32,725 bases of DNA from Gemmataceae bacterium (GTDB lineage: Bacteria > Planctomycetota > Planctomycetia > Gemmatales > Gemmataceae), in assembly GCA_028288765.1 (NCBI GenBank), contig JAQGHQ010000510.1:1-32725 (forward strand), given 5' to 3'. The notes under the pieces are model-generated. The model worked only from the letters and a program-made list of their open reading frames with translations, searched no databases and was not told the origin of the DNA. Position numbers and translations under genes: made by a program. Position 1 is the stretch's first letter, and each line of letters starts with the position of its first letter. Below, one piece after another: positions 1 through 6,704 of the stretch.

Positions 1-123
1 GTGTGAAAAAATTGGCAGAAGCTCACGGTTTTGCGATCGTCACCGCGTGCAAGATGCTCGGGATATTGCACTTGCGAACGATAACATCAAAACAACTGAC
101 AGACCGAGCCAATTTTTTCACAC
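1..123. repeat. Possible MITE or IS end with 16-bp inverted repeats
   Basis: Bases 1-16 (GTGTGAAAAAATTGGC) are the exact reverse complement of bases 108-123. The roughly 90 bp between them is AT-richer than the rest of the window and holds no recognisable gene. A short non-coding segment bounded by perfect terminal inverted repeats is the layout of a MITE. The repeat touches the first base of the window, so it could extend further left, or be the end of a larger insertion sequence. No target-site duplication can be judged because the left flank is missing. Confidence 0.5.
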
Positions 124-194
124 CCTCGTTGGGGCGTTCAAAACCAGGAGTACTCGACCGACGGACCTGGTTGCACGCCATCCCACCGTGCGCG

Positions 195-224
195 TTGGCT
201 TCCGGCCGTCCCTGTTTCTAGATT
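195..224 (+). promoter_or_regulatory. Candidate promoter of a leaderless transcript
   Basis: TTGGCT at 195-200 and TAGATT at 219-224 are separated by 18 bp and each matches the sigma-70 consensus at four of six positions. Transcription would start about seven bases after the -10 element, at or next to the ATG at 231. I see no Shine-Dalgarno sequence before that ATG, which fits a leaderless mRNA. The match is weak and this is a suggestion only. Confidence 0.3.
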
Positions 225-230
225 GCCCCG

Positions 231-1676
231 ATGAACTGGTTGACGCGCCGACGCCCGGCGACCCTTTACGCCTCTCTGGTCGTCGGGTTCCTCATTTTCC
301 GCGCGGTTCTGTTCGCCGTCACGACCGCGGGCGAGTACCGGCTGTACCGCGACTACGGCGAAGCCGCCCGGGCGACGTCGCTCGACGAACTGTATCGTAC
401 CCGCGAGATCGAATACCCGCACCTGGCAGTCGCGTTCGGGTCCGCGGCCTGTGTACTGGCCGACGTCCTGCCCGGGTGGACGGCCCGGCTCGTCCGCTGG
501 CGGCCGAACAAGTTCGAGCCACTTTACCTCTACGAAACCCCGGCCGAGCACGACGAGGGCGACCGGTACGAAGTCGCGTTCGGGCTCATCCTGTTCGCGG
601 TCGACGTTGGGTGTTTGGGGCTCGTCTACCTCATCGCCCGGCGGGTCTACCCGGCCGAAGGCCACGTCGCCCGGGTCGGCCGGATGGCGGGGTACGTGGT
701 CGCCACCGGGGCGCTCGGGCTGATCCTGTATGACCGGCAGGACCTCGTCGTCGGCCTGGTCGCGCTCCTCGCTCTGTGGGCGCTCGCGGCCGGTCGGCCC
801 GCGGTCGGGTACGCCGTGCTCACCCTGGGTACCGCGTACAAGCTCGTTCCGGTACTGCTCATTCCGGTATGGGTGATGGCCGCCGCGGCGGTGCGGGCGG
901 GCCCGAACGCGACCCGGGGCCGATACCTCCGGGCCGTGCTCCTTGAAGCCGCGGTCGCCGGGCTTATCCTCGCCGCGTGGCCGGTTCTTACTTACTGGCT
1001 CGGCGGCGGGCCGCGGGCGTTCCTGTTCCTCACGTTCCACTCGGCCCGCGGGCTGCAGCTGGAAGCCCCGGTCGCGTGGCCGGTCCTTCTGATCGACCTG
1101 GCCACCGAGGTCGGGCACGGGTACGGGAGTTACAACCTCCGCGGGGAGCTGGCCGACCGGGTCGCGAAGCCGACCCGTCTCCTGATGCCGTTGTCCGTAC
1201 TGGCGGGCGTTTTCCTCGCCGGCCGCGGGTTCCGGCGAGCGGCCTCCGCCCCCGCCCGCCCGTCATTTCCGGAACTGGTGCCACACACCGTCGCCGCCGC
1301 GCTGCTGATCTGGCTCGGGTTCATCACGACGAACAAAGTCGGGTCACCCCAGTACCTGATCTGGATCGCGCCGCTGGTCCCGCTCCTCCCGCTGCGGACG
1401 TGGGCGGAGCGCGGGTGGGCCGGGGCGGCGCTCATCGCCATGCTGTGTACGTCGGCCGTCTTCCCGTGCGCGTACCCGGCCGTGGTCGGTCCGGTGGTGC
1501 GGACCGACCCGTCGACCTGGGCCGGGCCGACGGCCGGCGGCCTATTCCTCCTGGCCGCGAAGTCGGTTACCCTGGTCATCACGACCGGGTGGCTGGCGGT
1601 GTCCGTCTGGCGGGCCCCGCGCGTCGGAGCCCCCGGCCGCCCGCCTCCCTCACCCGTTCCGGAGCTGCCCGCATGA
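231..1676 (+). CDS. GT87/DUF2029-like integral membrane glycosyltransferase
   Basis: This 481-residue polytopic membrane protein probably transfers a sugar, by analogy mannose from a polyprenyl-phosphate donor, on the outer face of the cytoplasmic membrane. About ten hydrophobic segments run along its length. Family-like landmarks are the EYPHL segment near residue 60 after the first membrane span, the YKLVPVLLIPVW segment near residue 200, and the GSPQYLIWIAPLVPLLP segment near residue 370; the PQYL(I/L)W motif is typical of GT87/DUF2029 proteins. Acceptor and sugar cannot be read from the sequence. The stop codon overlaps the ATG of the next gene (ATGA), so the two are translationally coupled. 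The start is the ATG at 231, without a visible ribosome binding site. GPI-mannosyltransferase-like or ArnT-like folds are alternatives, but the PQYLIW motif favours GT87. Confidence 0.72.
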   Translation: MNWLTRRRPATLYASLVVGFLIFRAVLFAVTTAGEYRLYRDYGEAARATSLDELYRTREIEYPHLAVAFGSAACVLADVLPGWTARLVRWRPNKFEPLYLYETPAEHDEGDRYEVAFGLILFAVDVGCLGLVYLIARRVYPAEGHVARVGRMAGYVVATGALGLILYDRQDLVVGLVALLALWALAAGRPAVGYAVLTLGTAYKLVPVLLIPVWVMAAAAVRAGPNATRGRYLRAVLLEAAVAGLILAAWPVLTYWLGGGPRAFLFLTFHSARGLQLEAPVAWPVLLIDLATEVGHGYGSYNLRGELADRVAKPTRLLMPLSVLAGVFLAGRGFRRAASAPARPSFPELVPHTVAAALLIWLGFITTNKVGSPQYLIWIAPLVPLLPLRTWAERGWAGAALIAMLCTSAVFPCAYPAVVGPVVRTDPSTWAGPTAGGLFLLAAKSVTLVITTGWLAVSVWRAPRVGAPGRPPPSPVPELPA

Positions 1677-2680
1677 CCCCGGCCGCCTTTCTGGTCGCCG
1701 TTCTGACATCCGCCGCCCCGCTCGCCGACATCCCCGACCCCGGCCCCACCAAGCCCGACGAGCCGATGGCCAAGGCGTTTTCTCCCGCGAAGGCCGCGGA
1801 GTACCTCGACGGCGTCGGGGTCGGCTGGACCCGGGACCGGCAGTGCATCACCTGCCACACGAACCTGCCGTACCTGCTCGCCCGGCCGGCGCTCCCGGGC
1901 GACGCCGGGTGGAAGGAAGTGCGGGCGTTCCTCGAGAAGGACGTGGCCTCGTGGGCGGCCGGGGGCAAGCCGCGGGGCGAGGCCTATGTGGTGGCGACCG
2001 CGTTCGCCCTGGCGTTCAACGACGCCCGGACGACGGGCAAACTGAGCGAGCCGGCCCGGGCCGCGCTCGACCGGATGTGGAAGGGGCAGAAGGCGACGGG
2101 CGAGTGGGGGTGGCTGAAGTGCGACTGGCCGCCGATGGAGCACGACGACTACTACGGGGCGACGATCGCCACGCTCGCGGCCGGCGTCGCGCCCGGCGAT
2201 TACGCCAAAACCGATCTTGCGAAGGCCGGGATCGAGAAGCTGCGGACGTACTTCAAGAAGACCCCGGCCCCGGACCTGCACCACAAGGCGATGCTCCTCT
2301 GGGCGTCGACCAGGGTCGAGGGACTGCTGACAGCTGAGGAGCAGCAAAAGACCGTCTCCGAACTGCGGGCGAAGCAACACGCCGACGGCGGGTGGGGGCT
2401 CCCCTCGCTGGGCGAGTACAAGCGGCGGGACAAGTCCGACAACGACCCGAACGCCCCGAGCGACGGGTACGGGACGGGGCTGGCGGTGTTCGTCCTGCGG
2501 CAGGCGGGGGTGAAGGCCGACGACCCGGCGGTGAAGAAGGGTGTGGCGTGGCTGAAGGGGAACCAGCGGGAGAGCGGCCGGTGGTTCACCCGGTCGCTGA
2601 ACAACGACAAGGCCCACTACATCACGAACGCCGGGACGGCGTTCTGCGTGCTGGCGCTGGACGCGTGTGAGGCCCGGTGA
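1673..2680 (+). CDS. Squalene-cyclase-repeat protein with a CxxCH motif
   Basis: This 335-residue protein has a short hydrophobic N-terminus (residues 4-19, probable signal peptide) and is therefore likely exported. It has a single CITCH motif at 58-62, the signature for covalent c-type haem attachment. The rest looks like an alpha/alpha barrel of the prenyltransferase/squalene-cyclase superfamily, with three QxxxGxW (QW) repeats at residues 139-145, 235-241 and 298-304. The DxDD acid motif of squalene-hopene cyclases is absent; the nearest acidic patch is HDD at 157-159. Hopene synthesis is therefore unlikely. The ATG overlaps the stop of the upstream glycosyltransferase gene (ATGA), so they form an operon. 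Haem binding and any catalytic role are inferred. The reading frame stays open upstream to 977, but that part is the shadow of the glycosyltransferase gene. Confidence 0.75.
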   Translation: MTPAAFLVAVLTSAAPLADIPDPGPTKPDEPMAKAFSPAKAAEYLDGVGVGWTRDRQCITCHTNLPYLLARPALPGDAGWKEVRAFLEKDVASWAAGGKPRGEAYVVATAFALAFNDARTTGKLSEPARAALDRMWKGQKATGEWGWLKCDWPPMEHDDYYGATIATLAAGVAPGDYAKTDLAKAGIEKLRTYFKKTPAPDLHHKAMLLWASTRVEGLLTAEEQQKTVSELRAKQHADGGWGLPSLGEYKRRDKSDNDPNAPSDGYGTGLAVFVLRQAGVKADDPAVKKGVAWLKGNQRESGRWFTRSLNNDKAHYITNAGTAFCVLALDACEAR

Positions 2681-2714
2681 GGCAGGGCTCGACGGTCTAT
2701 TGACCGTGTCGAAA

Positions 2715-2738
2715 CCCTCGGTAAGCCGAGGGAGTTTT
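2715..2738 (+). terminator. Hairpin with short T run after the cyclase-repeat gene
   Basis: CCCTCGG (2715-2721) can pair with CCGAGGG (2726-2732) across a 4-base loop, and the stem is followed by AG and four T residues. It lies 35 bp after the stop codon of the upstream operon. The T tract is short, so termination efficiency is uncertain. Confidence 0.45.
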
Positions 2739-3004
2739 CAGCCCGAAGGGCTGGGCCACAAGCCCGGTCCCAGATCGTCAAACCTCTTCCAGGGGCGATC
2801 CGGATCTCGTGGTCGGCCACTCCGGTCCCAGCCCGACAGGCTGAATGATCCGCCCGGGTTCTCCGGGCGTTGCCCTGGGCTAGATGCCACAGAATCACCA
2901 CCACCTCGACCACGCAGCTTGCCAGCAGCCACCGGGCGCCCTTGTGGGGCCGGTCCCGCTCTCGGGGAGGAGCCGACACGTCGGTGCCTCCCGAACTTGT
3001 TTAG
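2739..3004. other. Intergenic region with degenerate palindromic repeats
   Basis: No convincing gene is present. AGCCCGAAGGGCT (2740-2752) is a short hairpin. GGGCGTTGCCCTGGGC at 2865-2880 recurs at 18929-18944 inside a palindromic element between two transporter genes. Both copies probably belong to a dispersed intergenic repeat family. Open frames across this stretch lack the GC-rich third positions of the real genes nearby. Confidence 0.5.
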
Positions 3005-3032
3005 TTGGCATGACAATTGCGATAAGTATTGT
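3005..3032 (+). promoter_or_regulatory. Candidate promoter of the Tyr-rich exported protein
   Basis: TTGGCA at 3005-3010 and TATTGT at 3027-3032 are separated by 16 bp, 104 bp before the start codon. Two overlapping short inverted repeats cover the same bases: GACAAT (3012-3017) with ATTGTC (3028-3033), and CGATAA (3020-3025) with TTATCG (3035-3040). This could be an operator, but no regulator can be named. Confidence 0.4.
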
Positions 3033-3096
3033 CGTTATCGCCCGCGCCCGGAGGGCCGGAGGAAGCCTGCAACCGCCCAGGTGGGCCATTTCGACA

Positions 3097-3117
3097 ATGA
3101 GACGCCGATCGTCTCAT
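3097..3117 (+). promoter_or_regulatory. 5'UTR hairpin just before the ribosome binding site
   Basis: ATGAGACG (3097-3104) and CGTCTCAT (3110-3117) form a perfect 8-bp stem with a 5-base loop. It ends five bases before the GGAGG at 3124-3128 that serves the ATG at 3136. Such a hairpin may stabilise the mRNA or modulate ribosome access; the role is inferred. Confidence 0.45.
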
Positions 3118-3135
3118 CTTGCAGGAGGTTCCATC

Positions 3136-3513
3136 ATGATTCGCATCGCATTCTGTGCGCTGGCGTTGTTCGGATTCGGCAATCTCGTCTGGGCTGACTC
3201 GAACGGTCAGGACTCCCACCCGAAAACCAGTCAGGAGCCGAGCGCTTCGACGACGCCACCGACCCACTATCCCAGCTCCGGGCTCACCCTTGAGACGTTG
3301 AAAGCGTTGCCGCCCACTCAAGATAGTTGGTATCCCGGTGGCTCGGCTAACCGAGGGTGGGTTTACCAGCCCTACTCCTACGGGGGTCTGTATCCGTATT
3401 ACTCGTTCAATTACCCGTACAACTCCTATGTGTACCCGTATGGTATAGGCGGCTATTATCCCCCCAGAGTTGGGGGCTCTTACCAATCCGTACTTGGCTG
3501 GTGGCTTTGGTGA
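3136..3513 (+). CDS. Small exported Tyr/Gly/Pro-rich protein
   Basis: This is a 125-residue protein of unknown function. The N-terminus (MIRIAFCALALFGFGNLVWA) is a typical Sec signal peptide with cleavage expected after VWA at residue 20. The mature part starts with a polar Ser/Thr/Pro segment (about 21-60) and then becomes very rich in Tyr, Gly, Pro, Asn and Ser (about 72-120), with repeated YPY and YGG-like units, ending in GWWLW. That composition suits a surface or matrix protein, or one that self-associates through aromatic residues. The start ATG at 3136 is chosen because of the strong GCAGGAGG sequence at 3121-3128 and the signal peptide. The gene appears monocistronic, with its own promoter candidate and a 5'UTR hairpin. 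Codon bias is weaker than in neighbouring genes. Confidence 0.68.
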   Translation: MIRIAFCALALFGFGNLVWADSNGQDSHPKTSQEPSASTTPPTHYPSSGLTLETLKALPPTQDSWYPGGSANRGWVYQPYSYGGLYPYYSFNYPYNSYVYPYGIGGYYPPRVGGSYQSVLGWWLW

Positions 3514-3750
3514 GCGGATGTGACGAAAACGCTTTCGCCGGGCTTGTTGCACCTCCGCGCCGGCTGTCGACTGGTCGGCACACGGACGGGTAAATAGTCG
3601 CTCCGCAGGTGCAGGGCGTGATGCCCGAATTCCCGGACCAGCCCGGGATCATGACTCCCTCCCTGCGAACGCCACTCAGTCCAGAGGTAAATCGTTCTCC
3701 ACCGTGGCAAATTCAGCTACAGTACCGGCCCACTATTGACCACGGACCCA

Positions 3751-4941
3751 TCACCGAAACGCCTCCCACTCCTTCCCCAGCACCGCCGACGCGATCTTGA
3801 GCTTCAGGATCTCGTCCGTTCCTTCGTAAATCCGGCAGACCCTCACGTCCATCAGATGGCGGCCGGGGCGGTACAGGGTGGACCACCCCCGGCCGCCGAA
3901 CACCTGCACCGCCCGGTCGGCCGCGTCCCAGGCCGCGTTCGCGGCGAAGAACTTCGCCTGCGCGGCGAGCAGGTCGGCCTGCCGGGCGAGGTCCTTGTCG
4001 GCCCTGTTCGCCTCGGCCCGGTCCTTCATCTCCGCCGCCCGCAGCACCAGCGACTCGCTCGCCACCCGGGCCATCTCGATGTGCGCAATGTGGTCCTGGA
4101 CCAGCTGGTGCCGGGCGATCTCCTTCCCGTGCTGCCGCCGCATCTTCCCGTACTCGATCGTCTCGGCCAGACAGTCCTCGATCACCCCGAGGCAGCCGGC
4201 GGCGACGCTCAGCCGGCCGCTGACGAGCGTCCCCATCGCCACCCGGAACCCGTCGCCCTCTTCCCCGAGTCGGTTCTCGGCCGGCACCGCCACGTCCTCC
4301 ATCTGGAACATCGCGGTGTTCGAGGTCGGCATCCCCATCTTCGCGTTCGGGGCGAACGACTCGGCCGCGAACCCCTCCGCCTTCGTGTCCACCACGAACG
4401 CCGTGATGCGCCGCTTCGGGTCCCCTTCCGGGACGTCGCGCGGGTAGCCGAACACCACGACCGCGTCGGCGATCCCGCCGTTCGAGATGAGGTACTTCAC
4501 GCCGTTCAGGACGTAGTGCCCGCCCGTTTTCTCGAAGGTGGTGGTCATCTCCCGCGGGTTGCTCCCGGCGTCCGGTTCGGTGAGGCCGAACGCCAGCACC
4601 TTCTCCCCGCGGACCGCGCCGGGGAGGTACTTCTGCTTCAGGGCTTCGCTCCCCCAGGTCTGGATCGGGTACGCGCCGATGCTCAGGTGGCCGGAGAAGA
4701 ACGTGCGGACCCCTGTTCCCTCGCGGCCGATCCGGGCGAGGGCCTTGAAGTACGACACGTTGTCGGCCCCGCGGCCGCCGTACTCGGGCTTCACGTTGAT
4801 CCCGAGGAGGTCGTACTTCTTCGCGAGCGGGACCAGCTGGTCGTTGAACCGGTGCTCGACGTAGCAGAGCTCCTCGTGCGGCCGGAGCTCCTGGCAGAAC
4901 GCCTCGGTGTCGACGACGAGCTTGGCGGGGTCGAATGGCAT
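3751..4941 (-). CDS. Acyl-CoA dehydrogenase family protein
   Basis: This 396-residue protein has the full length and architecture of the acyl-CoA dehydrogenase family: an alpha-helical N-terminal domain, a central beta domain and a C-terminal four-helix domain. It would be an FAD enzyme oxidising an acyl-CoA at the alpha-beta bond, with electrons passed to ETF. Family signatures include FGLTEPDAGSN near residue 120, a YLISNGG segment in the beta domain, and RIYEGTDEILKLKIA near the C-terminus. There the Glu at about residue 373 sits where the catalytic base of medium/short-chain enzymes lies. A VFGGRGW segment precedes it, as in the family. Substrate chain length cannot be assigned. The ATG at 4941 has GGAG seven bases upstream, and a promoter candidate lies at 4989-5018. 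Confidence 0.9.
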   Translation of the reverse strand: MPFDPAKLVVDTEAFCQELRPHEELCYVEHRFNDQLVPLAKKYDLLGINVKPEYGGRGADNVSYFKALARIGREGTGVRTFFSGHLSIGAYPIQTWGSEALKQKYLPGAVRGEKVLAFGLTEPDAGSNPREMTTTFEKTGGHYVLNGVKYLISNGGIADAVVVFGYPRDVPEGDPKRRITAFVVDTKAEGFAAESFAPNAKMGMPTSNTAMFQMEDVAVPAENRLGEEGDGFRVAMGTLVSGRLSVAAGCLGVIEDCLAETIEYGKMRRQHGKEIARHQLVQDHIAHIEMARVASESLVLRAAEMKDRAEANRADKDLARQADLLAAQAKFFAANAAWDAADRAVQVFGGRGWSTLYRPGRHLMDVRVCRIYEGTDEILKLKIASAVLGKEWEAFR

Positions 4942-4988
4942 GACCGGCTCCGCGTGCGTGAGAAGGGATGGGAGACGGGGTGTGTCGT

Positions 4989-5018
4989 ATTATACGGCGG
5001 CCCGCAGAGACCGTTGAA
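4989..5018 (-). promoter_or_regulatory. Candidate promoter of the acyl-CoA dehydrogenase gene
   Basis: On the minus strand a perfect TATAAT occupies 4994-4989, preceded after an 18-bp spacer by a poor TTCAAC at 5018-5013. It lies about 48 bp before the ATG at 4941. The perfect -10 box is unusual in this GC-rich DNA, which is the main support. Confidence 0.5.
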
Positions 5019-5028
5019 CCCCGCGGAT

Positions 5029-5097
5029 GTGGGGGCAAGTTTCCAACTTGCCCGGGCATTTCCAACCGTCCCGGGCAAGTTGGAAACTTGCCCCCAC
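5029..5097. repeat. Perfect 28-bp inverted repeat
   Basis: Arm 5029-5056 (begins GTGGGGGCAAGTTTCC) is the exact reverse complement of 5070-5097, with a 13-base loop. Each arm also has internal near-symmetry (AAGTTTCCAACTT). The element ends three bases before the stop codon of the VanZ-like gene and lies just upstream of the acyl-CoA dehydrogenase promoter candidate. It may end the VanZ-gene transcript, but without a T tract. It looks like a dispersed repeat. Confidence 0.85.
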
Positions 5098-5100
5098 AAG

Positions 5101-6027
5101 TCAAAACTCCAGCCAGATCCGGTACAGCAGGACCGTCCGCACTTCCCGGGGGCGGACGGCAAAGAACTGAACGAACCGGACGGCCGAGAGGTCGAGCGGG
5201 TCAGGCCGGGCCCGCGCGGCGAGTGCCCCGAGGTCCAGCCGGACGGTGTGAGTTCCTTCGCCGTAGGATCGTCCGACGTCGGTGTGGGTCGTCCGCCCCG
5301 GATCGTCCGTACCCGTTCGGACCGAGATGACGAGATCCACCGGCCCCCCCACGGTCCGGAACTCGCAGCACAACCACCGGTGGCCGCGGAAATCGGGGAC
5401 GACCGGCCGCAGCGCCGCGTACGAGTATTCGTCCGGGCCGGGGAGGAGGTCGAGCCGGCCGACTTGGCCGTCCGGTGGTCCCCCGGGCTCGGCCCCGCGG
5501 CGGAAAGTGGCCTGGTGGCAGTCCCAGCGGAGTAGTTCGCGGTCGGTCCCGAACGCGGCGAGCACCGGGAATTCCCGGTAACCGGCGGCCGTGTCCAGCA
5601 CGTAAGGGCCGAGATCGATGACCGGCCACACCCACAGCCCGGCCGCAAGGAGGAGAAACCCGACCGCCCGGATCGCGGACCGGCGGCCCTCCCATGCTCG
5701 GATTACTGCCGCCGCGGACAGCGCCCCGAGGGCACCCCGGACGAAATCGGCCCAGTCGCCCGTCCGGCCGAACGTCGGCTGGATGATTTCCGCGAGCCCG
5801 GCCAGCCCGATCGCGACGGCCAGAGACCGCCAGAGGGGCGGTCCGATGCCGGCCCGGAGGGCGAAAACGAGTGCCGCGAAAAGAGGGACGTGACCGAGGT
5901 CGAGCAATTTCCCCTGCCAGGCCCCCAGGAAATCGGGGGGCAGGGGGGCGAGGAGCAGGCCGGCCGTCACCGCGACCGCGATCAGGGCGGTCAGCCTGGC
6001 GGCCGGTCGGGTCGGCTCGTGTTCCAT
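5101..6027 (-). CDS. VanZ-like membrane protein with a C-terminal beta-rich domain
   Basis: This 308-residue protein begins with a VanZ-like module (about residues 8-130). It has several membrane segments with the family pattern: a DLGHVPLFAALVFAL segment around residue 42, a GLAEIIQPTFGRTGDWADFVRGALGA segment near 75-100, and a following membrane helix. VanZ relatives are linked to glycopeptide resistance, but most have unknown function. After another membrane span (about 118-136) there is a soluble, probably extracytoplasmic domain (about 140-308). It is rich in beta-strand-like alternation and Trp/Tyr, and resembles carbohydrate-binding beta-sandwich domains only in general character. The start ATG at 6027 has a poor ribosome binding site. 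No functional partner is evident nearby. Confidence 0.7.
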   Translation of the reverse strand: MEHEPTRPAARLTALIAVAVTAGLLLAPLPPDFLGAWQGKLLDLGHVPLFAALVFALRAGIGPPLWRSLAVAIGLAGLAEIIQPTFGRTGDWADFVRGALGALSAAAVIRAWEGRRSAIRAVGFLLLAAGLWVWPVIDLGPYVLDTAAGYREFPVLAAFGTDRELLRWDCHQATFRRGAEPGGPPDGQVGRLDLLPGPDEYSYAALRPVVPDFRGHRWLCCEFRTVGGPVDLVISVRTGTDDPGRTTHTDVGRSYGEGTHTVRLDLGALAARARPDPLDLSAVRFVQFFAVRPREVRTVLLYRIWLEF

Positions 6028-6325
6028 CCTGGCGGCCCGGTCGGCGGAGTGGTGGGGGGCTCCTTGTCACACATACCCGCCCCGGCTGTCCGCGGACACC
6101 GTTCGGATTGCAATGTCCCGGACGATCCGGCGGACGGGGACTGTGTTTCGACCGATAGTCCCGCTGGACATTGTTCGGGCTATACGGGCCGTTCGCGGGG
6201 TGTGGGTTGGTTTGAGGTGATGGAGTAAAGGTTCGCCGGAATCTGCACGCGGGTCCCGGCAAGCGGCCGGAGATAGGTTAAGTTTTAGCGAGCGGGACGG
6301 TCGGGCGGGTGAAACCGGACCCAAC
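6028..6325. other. Intergenic region without recognisable gene
   Basis: This stretch separates the divergent VanZ-like gene and the dnaG operon promoter. I see no coding region with the codon bias of the window and no strong repeat. It should hold the promoter of the minus-strand gene, but no convincing -35/-10 pair stands out. Confidence 0.5.
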
Positions 6326-6353
6326 TTGACGGTTCTACCCAGTCCGCTATAAT
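6326..6353 (+). promoter_or_regulatory. Near-consensus sigma-70 promoter of the dnaG operon
   Basis: TTGACG at 6326-6331 and a perfect TATAAT at 6348-6353 are separated by 16 bp. It is the best sigma-70-type promoter visible in the window. Transcription should begin near 6360, giving a leader of about 345 nt before the dnaG start. Confidence 0.75.
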
Positions 6354-6360
6354 TCGCGAA

Positions 6361-6423
6361 GCATCAACGGATTGATGCACCGAACCTTAGGCTCTGGAGA
6401 GAGCCGCGGCACCGTCCGAGGTT
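6361..6423 (+). ncRNA. Candidate structured RNA leader upstream of dnaG
   Basis: Immediately after the expected transcription start, GCATCAA (6361-6367) pairs with TTGATGC (6372-6378) around a four-base loop. GGCTCT (6390-6395) pairs with AGAGCC (6400-6405) around GGAG. AACCT (6383-6387) can pair with AGGTT (6419-6423), enclosing the second hairpin. The following sequence to 6704 has no convincing gene. The fold suggests a 5'UTR regulatory element or a small RNA. I cannot match it to a known riboswitch, 6S RNA or RNase P RNA. Confidence 0.4.
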
Positions 6424-6704
6424 ACCCACCCCACCCAATAGGCGATCACCTCCGGCCGGCCGTCCTCTGCTCCGGCAGTGCTGATGAGCTGCACACGTGC
6501 CGGGTCCGCCTGCTCCACCAAAGCACCGGGGATTACTGGGAACTCGACTACCGCCAAGGCCCGATCGACCCGCGGACCCGAAACCGACCGCCCGCTGCCG
6601 ACGACCCGCCCATCCTTCGAGACCGAAGCCCCGGCCGACCTTCCGGCCGCCGGGTCCGGTTTCCGGCGGTAACCGTCCGTCCGCGGGCAGCCCGCAGGTG
6701 ACCC

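Noticed and set aside
977-1672. Long open frame upstream of and in frame with the cyclase-repeat gene
   Set aside because: It is antiphase to the membrane glycosyltransferase gene and is Arg/Pro/Gly-rich shadow sequence; the ATG at 1673 followed by a signal peptide is a far better start.
3713-5104. Long minus-strand frame overlapping the acyl-CoA dehydrogenase gene
   Set aside because: It is a frame-shifted shadow rich in Arg, Gly and Pro; the dehydrogenase frame has full family homology.
6390-6423. Resemblance of the GGAGAGAGCC hairpin to a glycine riboswitch
   Set aside because: The other conserved core positions of that aptamer are not visible, and the downstream genes (primase, sigma factor) do not fit glycine metabolism.
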